64,000 bases of DNA from Scleroderma bovista (lineage: Eukaryota > Basidiomycota > Agaricomycetes > Boletales > Sclerodermataceae). Position numbers and translations under genes: made by a program. Under the pieces are notes generated by a model. The model was not told the DNA's origin and did not search any database. It saw nothing but the letters and a program-made list of their open reading frames with translations. Positions 22,846-35,473 of this stretch are shown piece by piece (the stretch's first letter is position 1; each line of letters opens with the position of its first letter). The stretch covers positions 62,001 through 126,000 of the forward strand of contig JAYMGJ010000247.1 in the NCBI GenBank assembly GCA_037178675.1, in the 5' to 3' direction.

Positions 22846-24872
22846 ATGGCATTACAGACACCAATCAGAGCCGCGACAGCGACGCCAGGCTTTTATCGTG
22901 CGTATACGCAGCCGCAAATTCAACGTGTAGCACCAAACATTACCGACGATTATGAACGTATGTTACTCCCTCATTTTGACGGAGTGTTTAATGGATACGT
23001 CTAGGATGGTACACCGACGCAACGCCCAGCAATCGGATGGTGCTCTCCCTCCGGTGTGGCATTCAAACCGAGATAGGATGGGCGCTTGATCGCCTGCACA
23101 GACTTTGCACGAATGACCAGTTCATTCTCAAGACCATCCCAGGTCTGACGGAAGCACTTTTTGAATGGCCAGAGTGGTATGTCAAAGAGGGCCATCGAGA
23201 ATCAGAACAATATCCCTTCTTCACTATGTCAGTGGAAGGGGAGAGGAAACGACGACATGCAGCGGAGTCTTTGTTTATCCTACGCAACTCGGCCATGAAC
23301 GAGCCGAATGCCCAGGAACTCATGAACCACTCTAGGACGCTACCGCTTCTGTTCGGGGCGGTGACCAACCTCGATCCAAACGCTGAAGCCAATGGCGAGT
23401 TTCTCCTGAACACTATAGAGCTCTTGCAGGCGATCTCCCAGCGTGTGGTACTCCCACAGTCATCGCTGGATGGCAAAAATCCGCTCGCTGCTCTACTACA
23501 TATAGTAGACCAATCGTCAAATCGGTCTCTAATCGTTGCAACTCTCACCCTCCTTGGCCAGCTCTTTTCTAACAGTGCAAATTTGTCCCGATTAGAGGCA
23601 GATTCACCAGCATTATCTGCCTCGTTGCGGTATCTACCGCTTTTCGCCGACAAGGCCCTGGTAGAGGCTTCTTTGAACTATTTGTACGCGCACTTTTCAC
23701 ATCCACCAATGGTGAAAGCATTTTTCCATCATCGCCTTATGTCAGGCACGCTCCGCATCCTTGTGAGTCTCCTTCTATCGGAGCAAGCTGAAGAGACAGT
23801 GTCACTGGATATCCCAGTGTCTGTGCGCACCATTCCAGCAGTTACAATGGTCACACCGGACCATGATTTGACGAAAGAAGAACTTGACCACCTTCTTCCA
23901 TTAGGAGAACCCCAACGCTGCTATGATTGGTACGCCATCCCTTCATTAGTTAGCGCGATGAATCTATTAACTTCGGAAGTCAGGATGCGGACGATGTTTG
24001 TCGCAAAACCAGAAGGAGAAATGACGCAGGTTGACTTCTGGAACCTTTATAAGGATGCGTTCACTCCGTATGTCGAGCGCTATCCTGTTCTCGTTGCTTC
24101 CGACGTCATCAAAAACGTAAATGTGGTGTTTCCCCAAGCACAGGCGATGGTTCTTCCAGGTCCTCCACAACGGTTCGTCGTACGTGGGGTTGACAGACGG
24201 AAAGAGGCGCAGGATAGCCCTAGGTTCAAATGTCAATGGGACAGATCTCAATGTTCTGCACCAGCTTTTGGGTCTGCAGGAGAACTGTATGACCATCTCC
24301 TTCAACACATAAATGCCATCGAGGTTCCCGAATCACGCTGTCTGTGGTCATCCTGTCCAATTCCACCGATTCCCAAGGTCCGTCTCGGGTCACATGTCTT
24401 GACGCACATGCCCAGTTCACAACCGCCTGCAAAACACGCTTCACAAGATGACATGGTCACCCTTTCAGCGAGTGATGAGACATACCCAATGGCGGATCCC
24501 ACTCAGCGTCCGCCACCGCCACCGCGCAACGCAGTAGTTACTTATCGTCGACCTACCGTCGACCCGCCTTCCACTTCACTCACTGCGCTACTCCTGATTC
24601 GAATATTCTTCCGAACCTCCTTTGTCGCCACAGACTTAGCTCCACGCGCGGATGGTGAGCGCTTTGGTTTCCCAGGGGTCGTTATAGAGGACGAAGGAGA
24701 GGATGCCACGAACGAAGACTACACGTACGAGGCTGAAGGTGAACGAAAGGGCAGACGTGCATTTGTGGGCGTGAGGGGAATGATGGAGGATGTGAGGATA
24801 AAAGATGAAAGTCTCATGAGCTGGATAGTAGAGATGGTCGATGCGGCCTACGATGGATTGCCTCAGTCGTGA
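22846..24872 (+). CDS. RSC9: RSC9-like chromatin-remodelling subunit (RFX-type DNA-binding domain)
   Basis: Exon 1 (22846-22957) gives MALQTPIRAATATPGFYRAY. After a 47-nt intron the frame continues WYTDATPSNRMVLSLRCGI. An armadillo-like helical region follows (DRLHRLCTNDQFILKTIPGL to LLIRIFFRT). The RFX-type winged-helix segment begins at YDW-MRTMFVAKPEG and runs EMTQVDFWNLYKDAFTPY. The 54-nt insert between YDW and MRTMF has proper intron borders and no stop. A C2H2-like part follows: FKCQWDRSQCSAPAFGS then LYDHLLQHI, and CLWSSCPIPPIPKVRLGSHVLTHM. This is the layout of fungal Rsc9 and animal ARID2, subunits of RSC/PBAF nucleosome remodellers. The length of about 640 residues is normal. Confidence 0.85.
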
Positions 24873-25009
24873 CAAAGGTGACTACTCTACCAGCTTGGGA
24901 GCTGCGCAGGGTCACCTTCCAGGGCTAGGCGCTGAGCGCAGTACTAGATAGGGTGTACCTTGGAACACCAAGAGCGCTACTATCATAAATAGTGTATCCA
25001 ACAGTCATC

Positions 25010-27609
25010 ATGCGTACCTCCCGCAGTTCTTGGAGGCTTAATTCAAGATACGTGACGACCGTAAACAAGCTCTTCCAGGCGAGCAGACACGCTGTTCGAA
25101 TGCCATTCGCGCGCTAACGTGGCAACGCATTCGTTGTGCAGGGCTTGACACCAGCTCAGATTGCACCTAATAGTTCTGCCCAACAATTCTGGAATGCTTT
25201 CTTCTCCCATGACATCGACCGGGACTTTCTTGCCAAGTTCCTGACTTCGATACCGAAAGATGCATGTCTCAATTATCACAAGGTTCGACTTCGACCCTCG
25301 ACGTTGTCATGCGTGCTGACAGGCGGGGGGGATTGCTACTGCTAGTCAGCCATAAATAATCTATTCACCGCGTGTGTGAGGATTGCACAACAGAGGGACG
25401 AGGACGAGGCGGTCCGTGGGCACGCCATTGAAACCCTGTCGGTTCTATTACGCAACGTGCTTATGAAGGGCTTCGCTGGATGGGAAGTGATGGAAATATT
25501 CGCTGGAGGTGTAAACCAGAGCGATGCAGTTTTCATGGTGAGCATAGGGACTCATACGACGTGAAGGAAGTTGATATCCTGCAGGCATTTGTGGACATGG
25601 TTGCGCAATACCTTGAAGATGATGGTGCACGAGGTTAGTTGTCTTTAATATTTCTGTGCGATTTGGGGCCCAAACATCAGATACTGCAGCCAGCGTACGC
25701 CATCAAGTCCTTCAGCTTGTTGTCACGTACACTTGCGGTATTGCCCAGCTTAGCCCTGGTGCGTATCTCCTCCGACGCGATCTCTTTACCTCCATCGTCA
25801 AGGTAAGCAAGTTGTCAATTCCCCAGGCCAGAGCCTTAACGCACCAGGAAGCTCGTAAAATCCCCTGACACCGAGCGTTTCACCTTCGAGGCAGTAATCT
25901 TCCTCTCCCTCCTCGCGAATTTTCACAAATCGGACGCCGCCAAGCTCAACCCGTACCTACAACGCATTCAAACTACTACAGATACGGAATTTATGCACAA
26001 ACTGTGCTGGGCAGCGAATTTTGCATGTGACACTGCTGTTCGGTGAATGCCCCTATTCCTGAGTTTGTAATGTCTCTTTGTTAAACGGATACGTAGGGCA
26101 TTTCAAGAAATAATGGATGACTCGATACCAACGTTTTCGAAAAGTGTTGGTGCATTGATTGCTTCGTTACGTCCGGATCGCGCCCTTTCCCCTCTACCAC
26201 TCGATCTGCCTAGGGAATTATTCAAGGACCAGTGTGTTTTTTTCTCGACAATTTTAGGCTTACGCCTCATCCATCCTACAGACCGATAGAAGCGAGTGTG
26301 GCACTCCTCCCATTATTCGATTTCCTTCACTTGAATTCCGCCTTCACGCGAGTCTTTTTGGATGCAATTTCAAATACCAATGAGAAGGCACATAGTAATC
26401 GAATATCCCCTCTTCCTTATACTATTTTGTCGCTCTCATCCTATATACTAACTCATGCCTCGTCCTCAGCCTCTCGTCGGGCAATGTCATATGCTAACCT
26501 AACGATGAATCTACTTTTAATTATGTCCGAAAATGCGAGAGCAATGGAAACATTTTGTCAGCCTTCAATACAAGCGATTAGGCTATGTCGACAGGTAAGC
26601 CACTCTACTGACCTGCATTTGCACGCAATCTAATTCGATACGATACAGCGGCAACCACTATTATCTACTCCCTCTCCATCACGTCCACCCCTTTGTGCGC
26701 TCCTGGACTGTTGCACACTTTGGCTTCGGCATAACCTCCACAAACGCCTGGAGGTCCCTACTTATATGTAAGCTTTCCGAGTCGAAGCCATCTATCTCTG
26801 TCTAAAACCGACCCAGCACCTGTATTTTGACTTGTTATCGAGCGATATGGTATCTTCAGAAGGTCCGGAAATGTTTGGGTAAGTTATTTGTCTTCTATCT
26901 TATACCTCTCCTTAGATGTGATATAGACTACAGGTGGCCAGAGCTTTGGTCAGCTCTACTTGGTTTGTTAGCCTTTCTATGCAATAGAGCAAACAACGTT
27001 GCGGTGGCCAGCGGCATGCAGAGACTCGTTCAAGAGGTCTGCTGAGAGTCTTTGATGCTCGGGGGTAGGAAGCTAATTAATTAATTTCAGACAGTCCTTT
27101 TGTTGGACCTGGTGCTCTGCAAGATGGAGGTTATTGTGCCTGCCCTAGAAGATATACACACGTTGGTGGTAAGTGACACAGTGTATAATAATTCATCCAG
27201 TGTCGTGAGGCACGTTCAGTACGAACTTGTGCGATCGTCGAACGTTCTCCAAGGGCACACGTTGCTTCTGCAATCCTTCGGTCAAGACGGACCCAAAGCG
27301 TCGCTTCGTTCAGATACCGCATCCAAAGCTTTACGACACCTGTTGTCAGTTGTATCGCATTACGAAGGTCAACTGTCCGCAACATCAACAGGCACTGCCA
27401 AGGATGCCCTTCGGACTGTGGCCAGACTCATTGAGAAGGACGGTTTGTATGGTGCAAATGATGTCCGAGAAGCCGAAGAGCGCCTGTGAGTTGCTTTGCT
27501 GTCGTTTTCACAAGAAATGCTGACCCTGGTCACTGTTAGCAATCGGCCAGAAGATACGGCCGGGTTTCTCCGCTTTGCATACGAGGATGCGTTATCGCTC
27601 ATGCCATAA
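25010..27609 (+). CDS. ARMH3-like armadillo-helical protein (DUF1741)
   Basis: About ten exons. The proposed first exon MRTSRSSWRLNSRYVTTVNKLFQ (25010) joins through an apparent GC-AG intron (25079-25141) to GLTPAQIAPNSSAQQFWNAFF. Next come SAINNLFTACVRIAQQ, EAVRGHAIETLSVLLRNVLM and GFAGWEVMEIFAGGV, then helical repeats. The conserved C-terminal block reads YRWPELWSALLGLLAFLCN. The last exon ends NRPEDTAGFLRFAYEDALSLMP. This order matches the ARMH3/C10orf76 family, whose human member supports Golgi PI4P by recruiting PI4KB regulators. The fungal role is inferred. The N-terminal exon is the least certain part: a GT donor at 25061 would shorten it by six residues. Confidence 0.7.
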
Positions 27610-28205
27610 TACCGCGGGAATGCCGCGTACCCACAGATTAACGTCGTGTGATCAGCAGCCGGGACATTACGGGTGGCATTTGGGTCATCGCATGTTTTAT
27701 AGACCAAGGGCGTAGTAGAAACACTGGCACTATGGCCCCAGTCCCTTCAATGTGGTGCACTCTGGCTCTAAGCTGCTAGTAGAGTAATAGCCGCAGGTGC
27801 CTTGTTTGCACAGCCTGAAAGGCTAAAATCCATTGTGAATGACTCCGGGTTTCAGTATACCAAATGAGGAAGGTGAAAAAAGTTTTTCACTGGATTGGTC
27901 CAAGTTGTATGCGTCCCCGAGCAGCGAGACGGAGGCGTTCAGTAGAAACCGCCACCAGGGCAAAACCAACGAACCAATAAAGCATTCTACAGTGGATTTT
28001 ACGCTGCAGGGATGTTTCCGGCCATGTCTATGCAACTTGTGTTTTATCTTCGCATTCCCAGCATGATAAGATACGCTTTAAAAGTGTAATTATCGGCTCG
28101 GTGAAACCTGGCTCGGTGAATAGCTTCACCTTTTTTTGCTGGACTTCCCCCTCTTCCACCCGCATCGTATCAGTTGATTTCGGCCTTGAGCCTTCCACAA
28201 GAGCC
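27610..28205. promoter_or_regulatory. Intergenic and upstream region of glycine dehydrogenase
   Basis: No gene is seen in about 600 bp. Near the right end an 11-bp direct repeat ggctcggtgaa occurs at 28095-28105 and 28110-28120. The second copy overlaps a hairpin (ggtgaa / ttcacc, 28115-28130, loop tagc). These lie 76-111 bp before the ATG, so they may be in the 5' leader or core promoter. Confidence 0.35.
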
Positions 28206-31200
28206 ATGGCTGCCCTGCGTCTTGCGTCCGCTCGTCTCAGACAGACTGTTCTCTGGTCTATCCTGCCGCGAACCACTCTTTACAGGAGCTGGTCATCCAC
28301 GACGAAAGGATCCCGCTCGCTCTTTGATCCACTTGATACCTTTACAGAAAGACACGTAGGTCCGGATGACAGCGAAACTGCCTTCATGTTGTCGCAGTTG
28401 GGCTACGATTCCATGGAGGACTTTCTCAGCGCAACCGTCCCTCCGAAGGTTCGCATCGCTGACACTAACATCAGCGACAAAGTCATTCCCGCTTTGAGCG
28501 AGTCGGAACTTCAGGCTCGTGCCAAGGAAATCGGCAACAAGAACTCCCAGTTTAAGAGCTACATTGGAATGGGATACCATAACGCTGTAGTTCCCCCAGT
28601 CATTCTTCGGAACGTAGGTCATTTCGGGCATCCCGATGTGGCCGAATGTCACTGAATTGCTCATCTTAGGTCGTTGAAAACCCTGCCTGGTATACTCCGT
28701 ACACTCCCTACCAACCCGAGATAGCCCAAGGTAGGTCACACGATCACAATGCCTGTTCCCCATACTAATTTCTTAAGGTCGTTTGGAGTCTTTGGTGAAC
28801 TACCAGACTATGGTCATGTCATTGACTGCTATGGACATCGCCAACGCATCCCTCCTTGATGAGGCGACAGCTGCTGCGGAAGGAATGATCATGGCATATG
28901 CCAATTCTAATCTCAAGAAGAAGACATTTTTCGCAGACAAAGGAGTCCTTCCCCAGACGTTCGCTGTCCTTGAAACGCGTGCAAAAGGGTTTGGAATCCG
29001 GTTGGTGGTCGGTGACGCGGTTACTGCACTTAACGACGATACCATGCGCGCCGACCTTTGTGGGATCCTCCTCCAATACCCCGATGTTAACGGCCGGGTA
29101 ACTGATTACAGGGCACTTACCAAAGAAGTACATGCGTCCGGCGCATTGGTCGTCTGTGCTACTGATCTACTTGCCTTGACGTTGTTAACGCCTCCCGGAG
29201 AATGGGGTGCCGACATTGTCTTTGGAAATTCTGCGCGATTTGGCGTCCCATCGGGTTATGGTGGCCCCCATGCCGCGTTCTTCGCTGTAACAGATACTTT
29301 GAAGAGGAAAATGCCGGGAAGATTGATCGGCCGTAGCAGAGATGCTCTGGGGAATCCCGCCTACAGGCTGGCACTGCAGAGTAAGTGGCCACAGTGGGCA
29401 ACGTCCTTCATCAATTTTAATGATATATCCAGCGCGAGAGCAACACATTCGTCGCGAAAAGGCGACCAGCAACATCTGCACGAGTCAAGCACTCCTTGCA
29501 AATATGGCTGCCATGTACGCCGTCTACCATGGTCCCGACGGCCTAACTAGTATCGCGAAGAAAGTTCATTTCTTCACGCAGCTTCTTAAGGTTGCTGTCG
29601 AACGCCTTGGATACAGGGTTGTCAATGATACTTTCTTTGATACCTTGACGGTGAATGTTTCTTCTGCATGCGACAATGCAGAAGTGGTCCATGCGGCAGC
29701 TGCGCTCAAGTCCATTAACCTTCGTAGGATAGACAACTCTCACGTTGGCGTTACCCTGGACGAGTCGGTGTCATACGACAATTTGGATTCCCTAGTGGAT
29801 ATATTTGCTATCGCATCTTCTCGGACAAGGGACCACCTTACTGGCGTACCTCAACCAACCAGTCCCGGATACCCCGAATATCTTGCTCGCACATCCGAGT
29901 TTCTTCCTCATCCCGTTTTCAACAAGCATCACTCCGAGACAGAGATGCTCAGATATATCTTCCATCTCTCATCCAAGGACTTATCCCTTGTCCATGCCAT
30001 GATTCCCCTTGGCAGCTGTACGATGAAGCTTAACAGCACTTCAAGCATGATTCCTCTCACATGGCCTCAGTTCAGCAATGTACACCCGTTCGCCCCATCC
30101 GATCAAGTCAGGGGCTACAAACAAATCATCGAGGTATGCGAGTGTCTATCGTCATGCTTCGAGGCCATACTTACACGTATCCCAGGAACTGGAGGCTGAT
30201 CTTTGCAAAATTACAGGATTCCACGCATGTTCCGTCCAACCTAATTCTGGTGCAGCAGGTGAATATACTGGATTAACAGTAATTCGGGCATACCATGAAT
30301 CTCGTGGAGAATACCATCGAGATATCTGTTTGATTCCTGTCAGTGCTCATGGCACCAATCCTGCCGTACGTGTTCTGCAGACTCTCTGTGTCATCACTCC
30401 ATTGATACTCCCCTGATAATAGTCCGCTGTATTGGCTGGCTTGAAAGTTATCCCGGTCAAGACTCATGTAGACGGTAACCTTGATCTTGCAGACTTAAAA
30501 GCGAAGGCCGAGAAATACAAGGATAACTTGGCTGCATTTATGGTAGGTATTCATGCATCGTCCCAGGGCAGTCCTAATTCGTGTAGATCACGTATCCCTC
30601 AACATTTGGTGTCTTCGAAGATGGCGTTGTGGAAGCTTGTAAGATTATTCATGATCATGGCGGCCAAGTCTATCTAGATGGTGCGAACCTCAACGCCCAA
30701 GTTGGTTTGACGAACCCTGCAGTATGTGGTGGTGACGTCTGTCATCTGAACCTTCACAAGACGTTTGCGATGTTGGTACCCCGTCCACCTCGCTCTTACT
30801 TAATCTAATAATTTCTAGTCCTCACGGAGGCGGTGGCCCGGGTGCAGGGTACGGTGTCACGTCCCAACACCTTGCATGATTCTAATCTTTACATTTATGG
30901 CAGGCCCATTTGCGTCGCTAAGCATCTTGCACCTTTCCTTCCTAAACACCCTCTCGTTGAGACTGGGGGTTCCAAAGCCATCAACGCTGTCTCTGCGGGT
31001 CCATTTGGTAGCGCGTCAATTCTTCTGATCTCGTGGGCGTACATTAAGATGCTGGGTGGCGCTGGTCTTTCGCAATCGACTAACCTTGCCTTGCTTAATG
31101 CAAACTACATGGCACAGCGGCTTGCAGACCATTACACAGTACGCTTCAAGAATGCGAACGGTCGTGTTGCACACGAACTGTTGATTGACCTCGCCGAGTT

Positions 31201-31879
31201 TGACAAGACTGCCGGACTCAAGGTCATGGATTTCGCGAAGCGTCTTCAGGTATGAAAAATAGGGTGAAACACGTTTCGTTAATCTGATCTATTATTTCAC
31301 AGGATTATGGTTTCCACCCACCTACATGCTCGTGGCCCATCTCGACGTGCATGCTTATCGAACCCACCGAGTCAGAAACACTGGAAGAAGTTGACAGGTG
31401 CCTGAAACAGCACTTTATTACGTTTACTCTCTCTAACACCACGCAGATTCTGCGATGCTATGATCCAGATCCGTGAGGAGGTTGAGGACATCATCTCCGG
31501 AAAACAACCGCGGGACAACAATCTTCTGAAGAATGCACCTCACCCACTTTCGGCCATAGTCGTTTCAGACAGGGAATGGAACCGGCAAGTCCTACCTCTT
31601 CCCATCTGTCTTAAAGTTAACATACCCTAGTCCATACACAAGAGAGCAAGCCGTTTACCCTGCGCAGTGGCTGCGGGAGAAGAAGTTCTGGCCGACGGTG
31701 TCTCGCATAGATGATAGTAAGTCGAGCATGTTGTATACGCTATACCTTTTGGCTCACGGTTGCAAGCTTATGGTGACCTTAATCTTGTCGTGAGTCCGAC
31801 CGTTTCTTACTCCCCTTATCCCGCTTATTTTTCCCTGCAGTGCGATTGCCCTTCGGTGGAGGAATTGGCCTCATCTTAA
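28206..31879 (+). CDS. GCV2: Glycine dehydrogenase (decarboxylating), P-protein of the glycine cleavage system
   Basis: A large multi-exon mitochondrial enzyme of about 1000 residues. The N terminus ([17 protein letters not shown]) is Arg-rich and lacks acids, a matrix-targeting signal. [22 protein letters not shown] and [18 protein letters not shown] begin the mature enzyme. The pyridoxal-phosphate lysine is in [20 protein letters not shown], joined across an intron. [18 protein letters not shown] and [19 protein letters not shown] are further family signatures. The C terminus is [19 protein letters not shown]. It releases CO2 from glycine and passes the aminomethyl group to H-protein in mitochondria. 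No damage is seen. In several mushrooms a glycine dehydrogenase gene is linked to the HD locus (recalled, not checked). Confidence 0.95.
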
Positions 31880-32059
31880 GTTTTCTTTAATGCTTTTTGC
31901 AACTGTGATAGATTTTTGGGTGACTATAGTGGTTTCTATTCCTGTAGAATTCTTACACGCGTCCTGTTCAACCACCACGCACTGTATGTTTATACCATTG
32001 ACACTCGTCTCCTGTGAGACAACATCATCGAGGTTATCGTGATCCTATTCACTAGTTTA

Positions 32060-34357
32060 TTAAGACACCGCCGCAATATGCATCGGCTTTATCACAAATC
32101 CTCCAAGTTCTGGCGGCAGTCTCTCCCAGAGGTCCGGAAGGTATCGTTGGATGCGGGTGAGGACTTCGTCCTGCTGATTCGACCTTATAGCGAATGTCAA
32201 AAGTAACTGGACAGTGTCTTCGTTCGGTGCCACGTCCTTCTGAACTTTGCCCATCTCTAGGCAGACCATTTTCACAGCATCGTTCAACCTGCCCACACGG
32301 CACATGCATTCCACGTAAGTATCCCAATTGCCCTGGTTGAAGAGGAAGGATCGCTCTGCAAGCCTCGAGTAAACTTTTTGGGCCAAAGGCCATGCATTGG
32401 CAAAGCCACATGCATCCAGAATAATAGAAACGCTCGCATGATCGAAGTTGTCACTCACGAGGAGCATTTCCCACACCCTGTATGCTTCCGCAAACAGACC
32501 GACTCGCTGGTAAGAATCCATAAGCTGGTTCCAGAGCAAGATATCGGGCGTGATAGTAGGGTCCAGCGTAAGGTGATCATGAACACGTCGAACGCATGCC
32601 GCGAGACGGTCTTTCATGTCCTCTGATGCATCAGGAGCTAACTGGGCCAATCGCTTGAGTAGCTGGGCGTATATAGCAGGAGTAACTGCTTGCCCAGACA
32701 GGCGCATATCCTTCACGATTTCGAAGTAGTGCCATATCGACGGAAGGGACCCATCTTCTCCGAAGTTCAGCTGGGATAAGGTGCGCAAAATCGACTGGTA
32801 ACCTCCGGCAGTAATACGAGGGGCGTCGGGACGTCTAGCCAATCGCCGGTACGCCTCCAAAGCTTCATCGACGCTGGAGGAGCAACGCATAGCGATCACA
32901 ATCAACGAAGAAATGATTATATGGCTTTGGAAAGGTATAGCTCTCGCCTCCATCTCAGCCAAAAGCGAGAGAGCGACTTCGGAATACTTCTGCACATCAA
33001 CTGAGGTCCCCATCGCACGAAGAAGCGTGCCATACATATAGGCGTCTGGTCCAGCGGACCGCTCGCGCATGAAACCCGGATCACCGTGGCGGGGCACGGC
33101 GTTGGAAGAAGATGGCGGGATGGCACGCGCAAGGTCGTTGTATAACTCCAACGCGTGGTCAATCTGTTCATCATGGATCCTCCGGGACGCAGAGTTGCAC
33201 AGTGCACTGATGAGGGGCTGTACCAGAGGAGCGCTGAGTGGCAAGCCAGTTGACCGGAACTGCCCATAGTTGGAAAGCGCTGTCGCAAGATCACCCGCGC
33301 GTACAGCGTTGGTGATTATAATTGACCAGTGAGAAGATGATGCCTCCAAGTCAAGTGCTTTCTTAGCATATTCCAGATCGGAGGTGTGATGACTGCGACG
33401 CAATACAATGGAAAGGGTACGGTGATGGACCTTGTAGCCACTTTTCTCGAGGGCTTTGCAGAGCTTGAGCGCTGAGACTAACCCATGCCGTTCCACTTCA
33501 AGCTCCAGGTCCTCCTCCCATTCTGAAAGCCTTGGACTCTCTTTGATTGCTCTATTGCGGAAACGCCGGTCGAATTCCTTCTTGATTTGCGTTGCTTGTT
33601 TCAACTGGTTAAGGTTCGCAAAGCCGTCATGGAGCATGTTGGCGGTGTCTTCATCGTACCAGAAAGTATACTGCTCGATGGTATCGAAAATCCTGAGGAA
33701 ATCTTGCATTGTAGCCCCCCAGTCGAACATAGCCTTGAAAAGACTTTTGAAGGTACGATTATTGGGTGGGCATCCACTGTAGGCCATCTTGGACAAGGCG
33801 GTTTTGATTATACCGACATGGCCCATATCAGCACAATGCTCGAAGAACATGTGCCAATGGCGAAGACACGGCTGGACTTTTCCTGGTTTTTGGCGCATTT
33901 GGGTTAGCCAGTTGAGCAGCGTCTGGGGGTTTCCATGTTTCAGTAACCCGCGAATTATGTGATCGTGCACTTCAGCCGTCACAGAAGGACCGCAAAGAGA
34001 CGAGAAATTCTCCAGGATTTTCTCAATCAAAGCAAGGTCCCGAGGTCGCGCAGACCTAGCTAAGATGTCGAGCACGTAAAATACCCGACTCTCCTCCAAT
34101 GGACGTCGTGGAGGTGAGGACTCGTCCAACAAGTTCAAAGCATTGTGGATCTGGGAATGGATCACGGTCAACATTTTATCTGGACCCCGCTGCACATCAT
34201 GAGAACGGTTGGATGGTACAGAGTGCGGTGACTGGCCGAGCGTTCTTGCGCATATCTTCCTATCTGAAAAAATCCAGTTCCGTCTGGCTCTGCAGGATGC
34301 ACGATAGAAAGCAATTGCACGCCGTTCCAACTGAAAAGCTGCACGGCTAAAGGACAT
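32060..34357 (-). CDS. Pentatricopeptide-repeat (PPR) protein, probably mitochondrial
   Basis: A single exon of 765 residues. The start MSFSRAAFQLERRAIAFYRASCRARRNW is strongly basic and amphipathic, a likely mitochondrial presequence. Helix-turn-helix repeats of about 35 residues run through most of the length. Examples are TLLNWLTQMRQKPGKVQPCLR, GIIKTALSKMAYSGCPPNNRTFKSLF, LATALSNYGQFRSTGLPLSA, EALEAYRRLARRPDAP and EAYRVWEMLLVSDNFDHASV. PPR proteins bind organellar RNA and act in processing, stability or translation. The lack of introns in an intron-rich region is unusual but common for PPR genes. It is divergent from SEC61 gamma (255 bp) and convergent with GCV2 (180 bp between stops). The RNA target is unknown. 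Confidence 0.85.
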   Translation of the reverse strand: MSFSRAAFQLERRAIAFYRASCRARRNWIFSDRKICARTLGQSPHSVPSNRSHDVQRGPDKMLTVIHSQIHNALNLLDESSPPRRPLEESRVFYVLDILARSARPRDLALIEKILENFSSLCGPSVTAEVHDHIIRGLLKHGNPQTLLNWLTQMRQKPGKVQPCLRHWHMFFEHCADMGHVGIIKTALSKMAYSGCPPNNRTFKSLFKAMFDWGATMQDFLRIFDTIEQYTFWYDEDTANMLHDGFANLNQLKQATQIKKEFDRRFRNRAIKESPRLSEWEEDLELEVERHGLVSALKLCKALEKSGYKVHHRTLSIVLRRSHHTSDLEYAKKALDLEASSSHWSIIITNAVRAGDLATALSNYGQFRSTGLPLSAPLVQPLISALCNSASRRIHDEQIDHALELYNDLARAIPPSSSNAVPRHGDPGFMRERSAGPDAYMYGTLLRAMGTSVDVQKYSEVALSLLAEMEARAIPFQSHIIISSLIVIAMRCSSSVDEALEAYRRLARRPDAPRITAGGYQSILRTLSQLNFGEDGSLPSIWHYFEIVKDMRLSGQAVTPAIYAQLLKRLAQLAPDASEDMKDRLAACVRRVHDHLTLDPTITPDILLWNQLMDSYQRVGLFAEAYRVWEMLLVSDNFDHASVSIILDACGFANAWPLAQKVYSRLAERSFLFNQGNWDTYVECMCRVGRLNDAVKMVCLEMGKVQKDVAPNEDTVQLLLTFAIRSNQQDEVLTRIQRYLPDLWERLPPELGGFVIKPMHIAAVS

Positions 34358-34612
34358 TCATGCGTGCCCAAATATTTGACGCGTCGAGAGACTAACACCC
34401 TTCAAGTGCAACTTAGCAAGCCATAGAAAGCTAGATGTCCGTACATTCCCTACCTTCTGAGTTGGTGCAAGAATAGTCTTCCCTAGGCAGACCACGTATG
34501 GCTGGACGGAAGATTCGTTTCCTCTCGATTATGACGGTGAGTCGTGGGAAGCAAGTTAGGACACGTCTGCTGCACGCGTGCGCCTACACCACAACTTGCA
34601 CTCCATACCATC

Positions 34613-35031
34613 ATGTCTGAAAAACTGAAGGAATTCATGGAAATCCCGCAAGAATTTGTGCGGGACGGTAACATGGTATGTGATAAAAATGTAATATAGA
34701 CTATTCTGACGAGCATTCACAGTTCCTAACCCGCTGCACGAAGCCTTCACAGAAAGGTTACTCTAAGATGTTCCTCAATTGCCAGAGTCGCTAATGGGTC
34801 AAATAGAATTCTTGCAAATCTCGAGAGCAGTTGCGATTGGTTTTGCTGTCATGGGTTTCATTGGATACTTCGTAAAACTCATTCATATTCCAATGTGAGC
34901 AGGATTTTTGGAGTCTCCTTTCATCCTTCGACTAATGGTGTTCACCATCAGAAATAATATTTTGGTGTACGTGAACCCTCTCCCCAGTATCACATTCTAT
35001 TAACAAGCTATTTTCCAGCGGTGGAGCATAG
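34613..35031 (+). CDS. SSS1: Sec61 complex gamma subunit (SSS1)
   Basis: Five small exons encode about 70 residues. Exon 1 is [21 protein letters not shown], exon 2 [11 protein letters not shown], exon 3 [22 protein letters not shown] with the single membrane helix, then VKLIHIPI, NNILV and GGA-stop at 35029-35031. The cytosolic amphipathic helix followed by one C-terminal transmembrane span is the Sec61 gamma/SecE fold, which clamps the Sec61 alpha channel in the endoplasmic reticulum. Length and order match the family. It lies within the block of genes linked to the mating-type locus. Confidence 0.92.
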
Positions 35032-35473
35032 AGTACACCATATACAGTCCATCGGATGACCGTCGCCTTTGTTATACTCTCGCTCATGTCACAATGATAA
35101 TTGCTAGTACTCCAAGTTGCATTGTATGTCAGGGCGTCACAAAGGCAGGAATGATATCTGCAAAAGATGTTCACCATGCCGCCAATATATGCGCACGGCA
35201 GAAGTTCATGACTTGCGATACTGTATAAGAATCCTGGTGCCACTTAACGATGGAGCCTGCTGATAGGGATGTACAGGAGTGGTGGCAGGTTAAATGTAGG
35301 GTGACAATTTGGCCCTCGGATGAGTTGGTTGACACAAATTTACATAACAGCCAAGGTAAAGAAGACCAGGATGGGATGGGATGTCTAAATTTGACCGAAT
35401 ATGCAAACCATACTCCACGGGAATCTCGCTGCTCCCTTGGGATGGATCCAGGGACTGACTAGTAACATGTCCG
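35032..35473. other. Convergent 3' region between SEC61 gamma and COG1
   Basis: About 440 bp between two converging genes. No further gene is supported. It holds the 3' untranslated regions. Confidence 0.5.
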
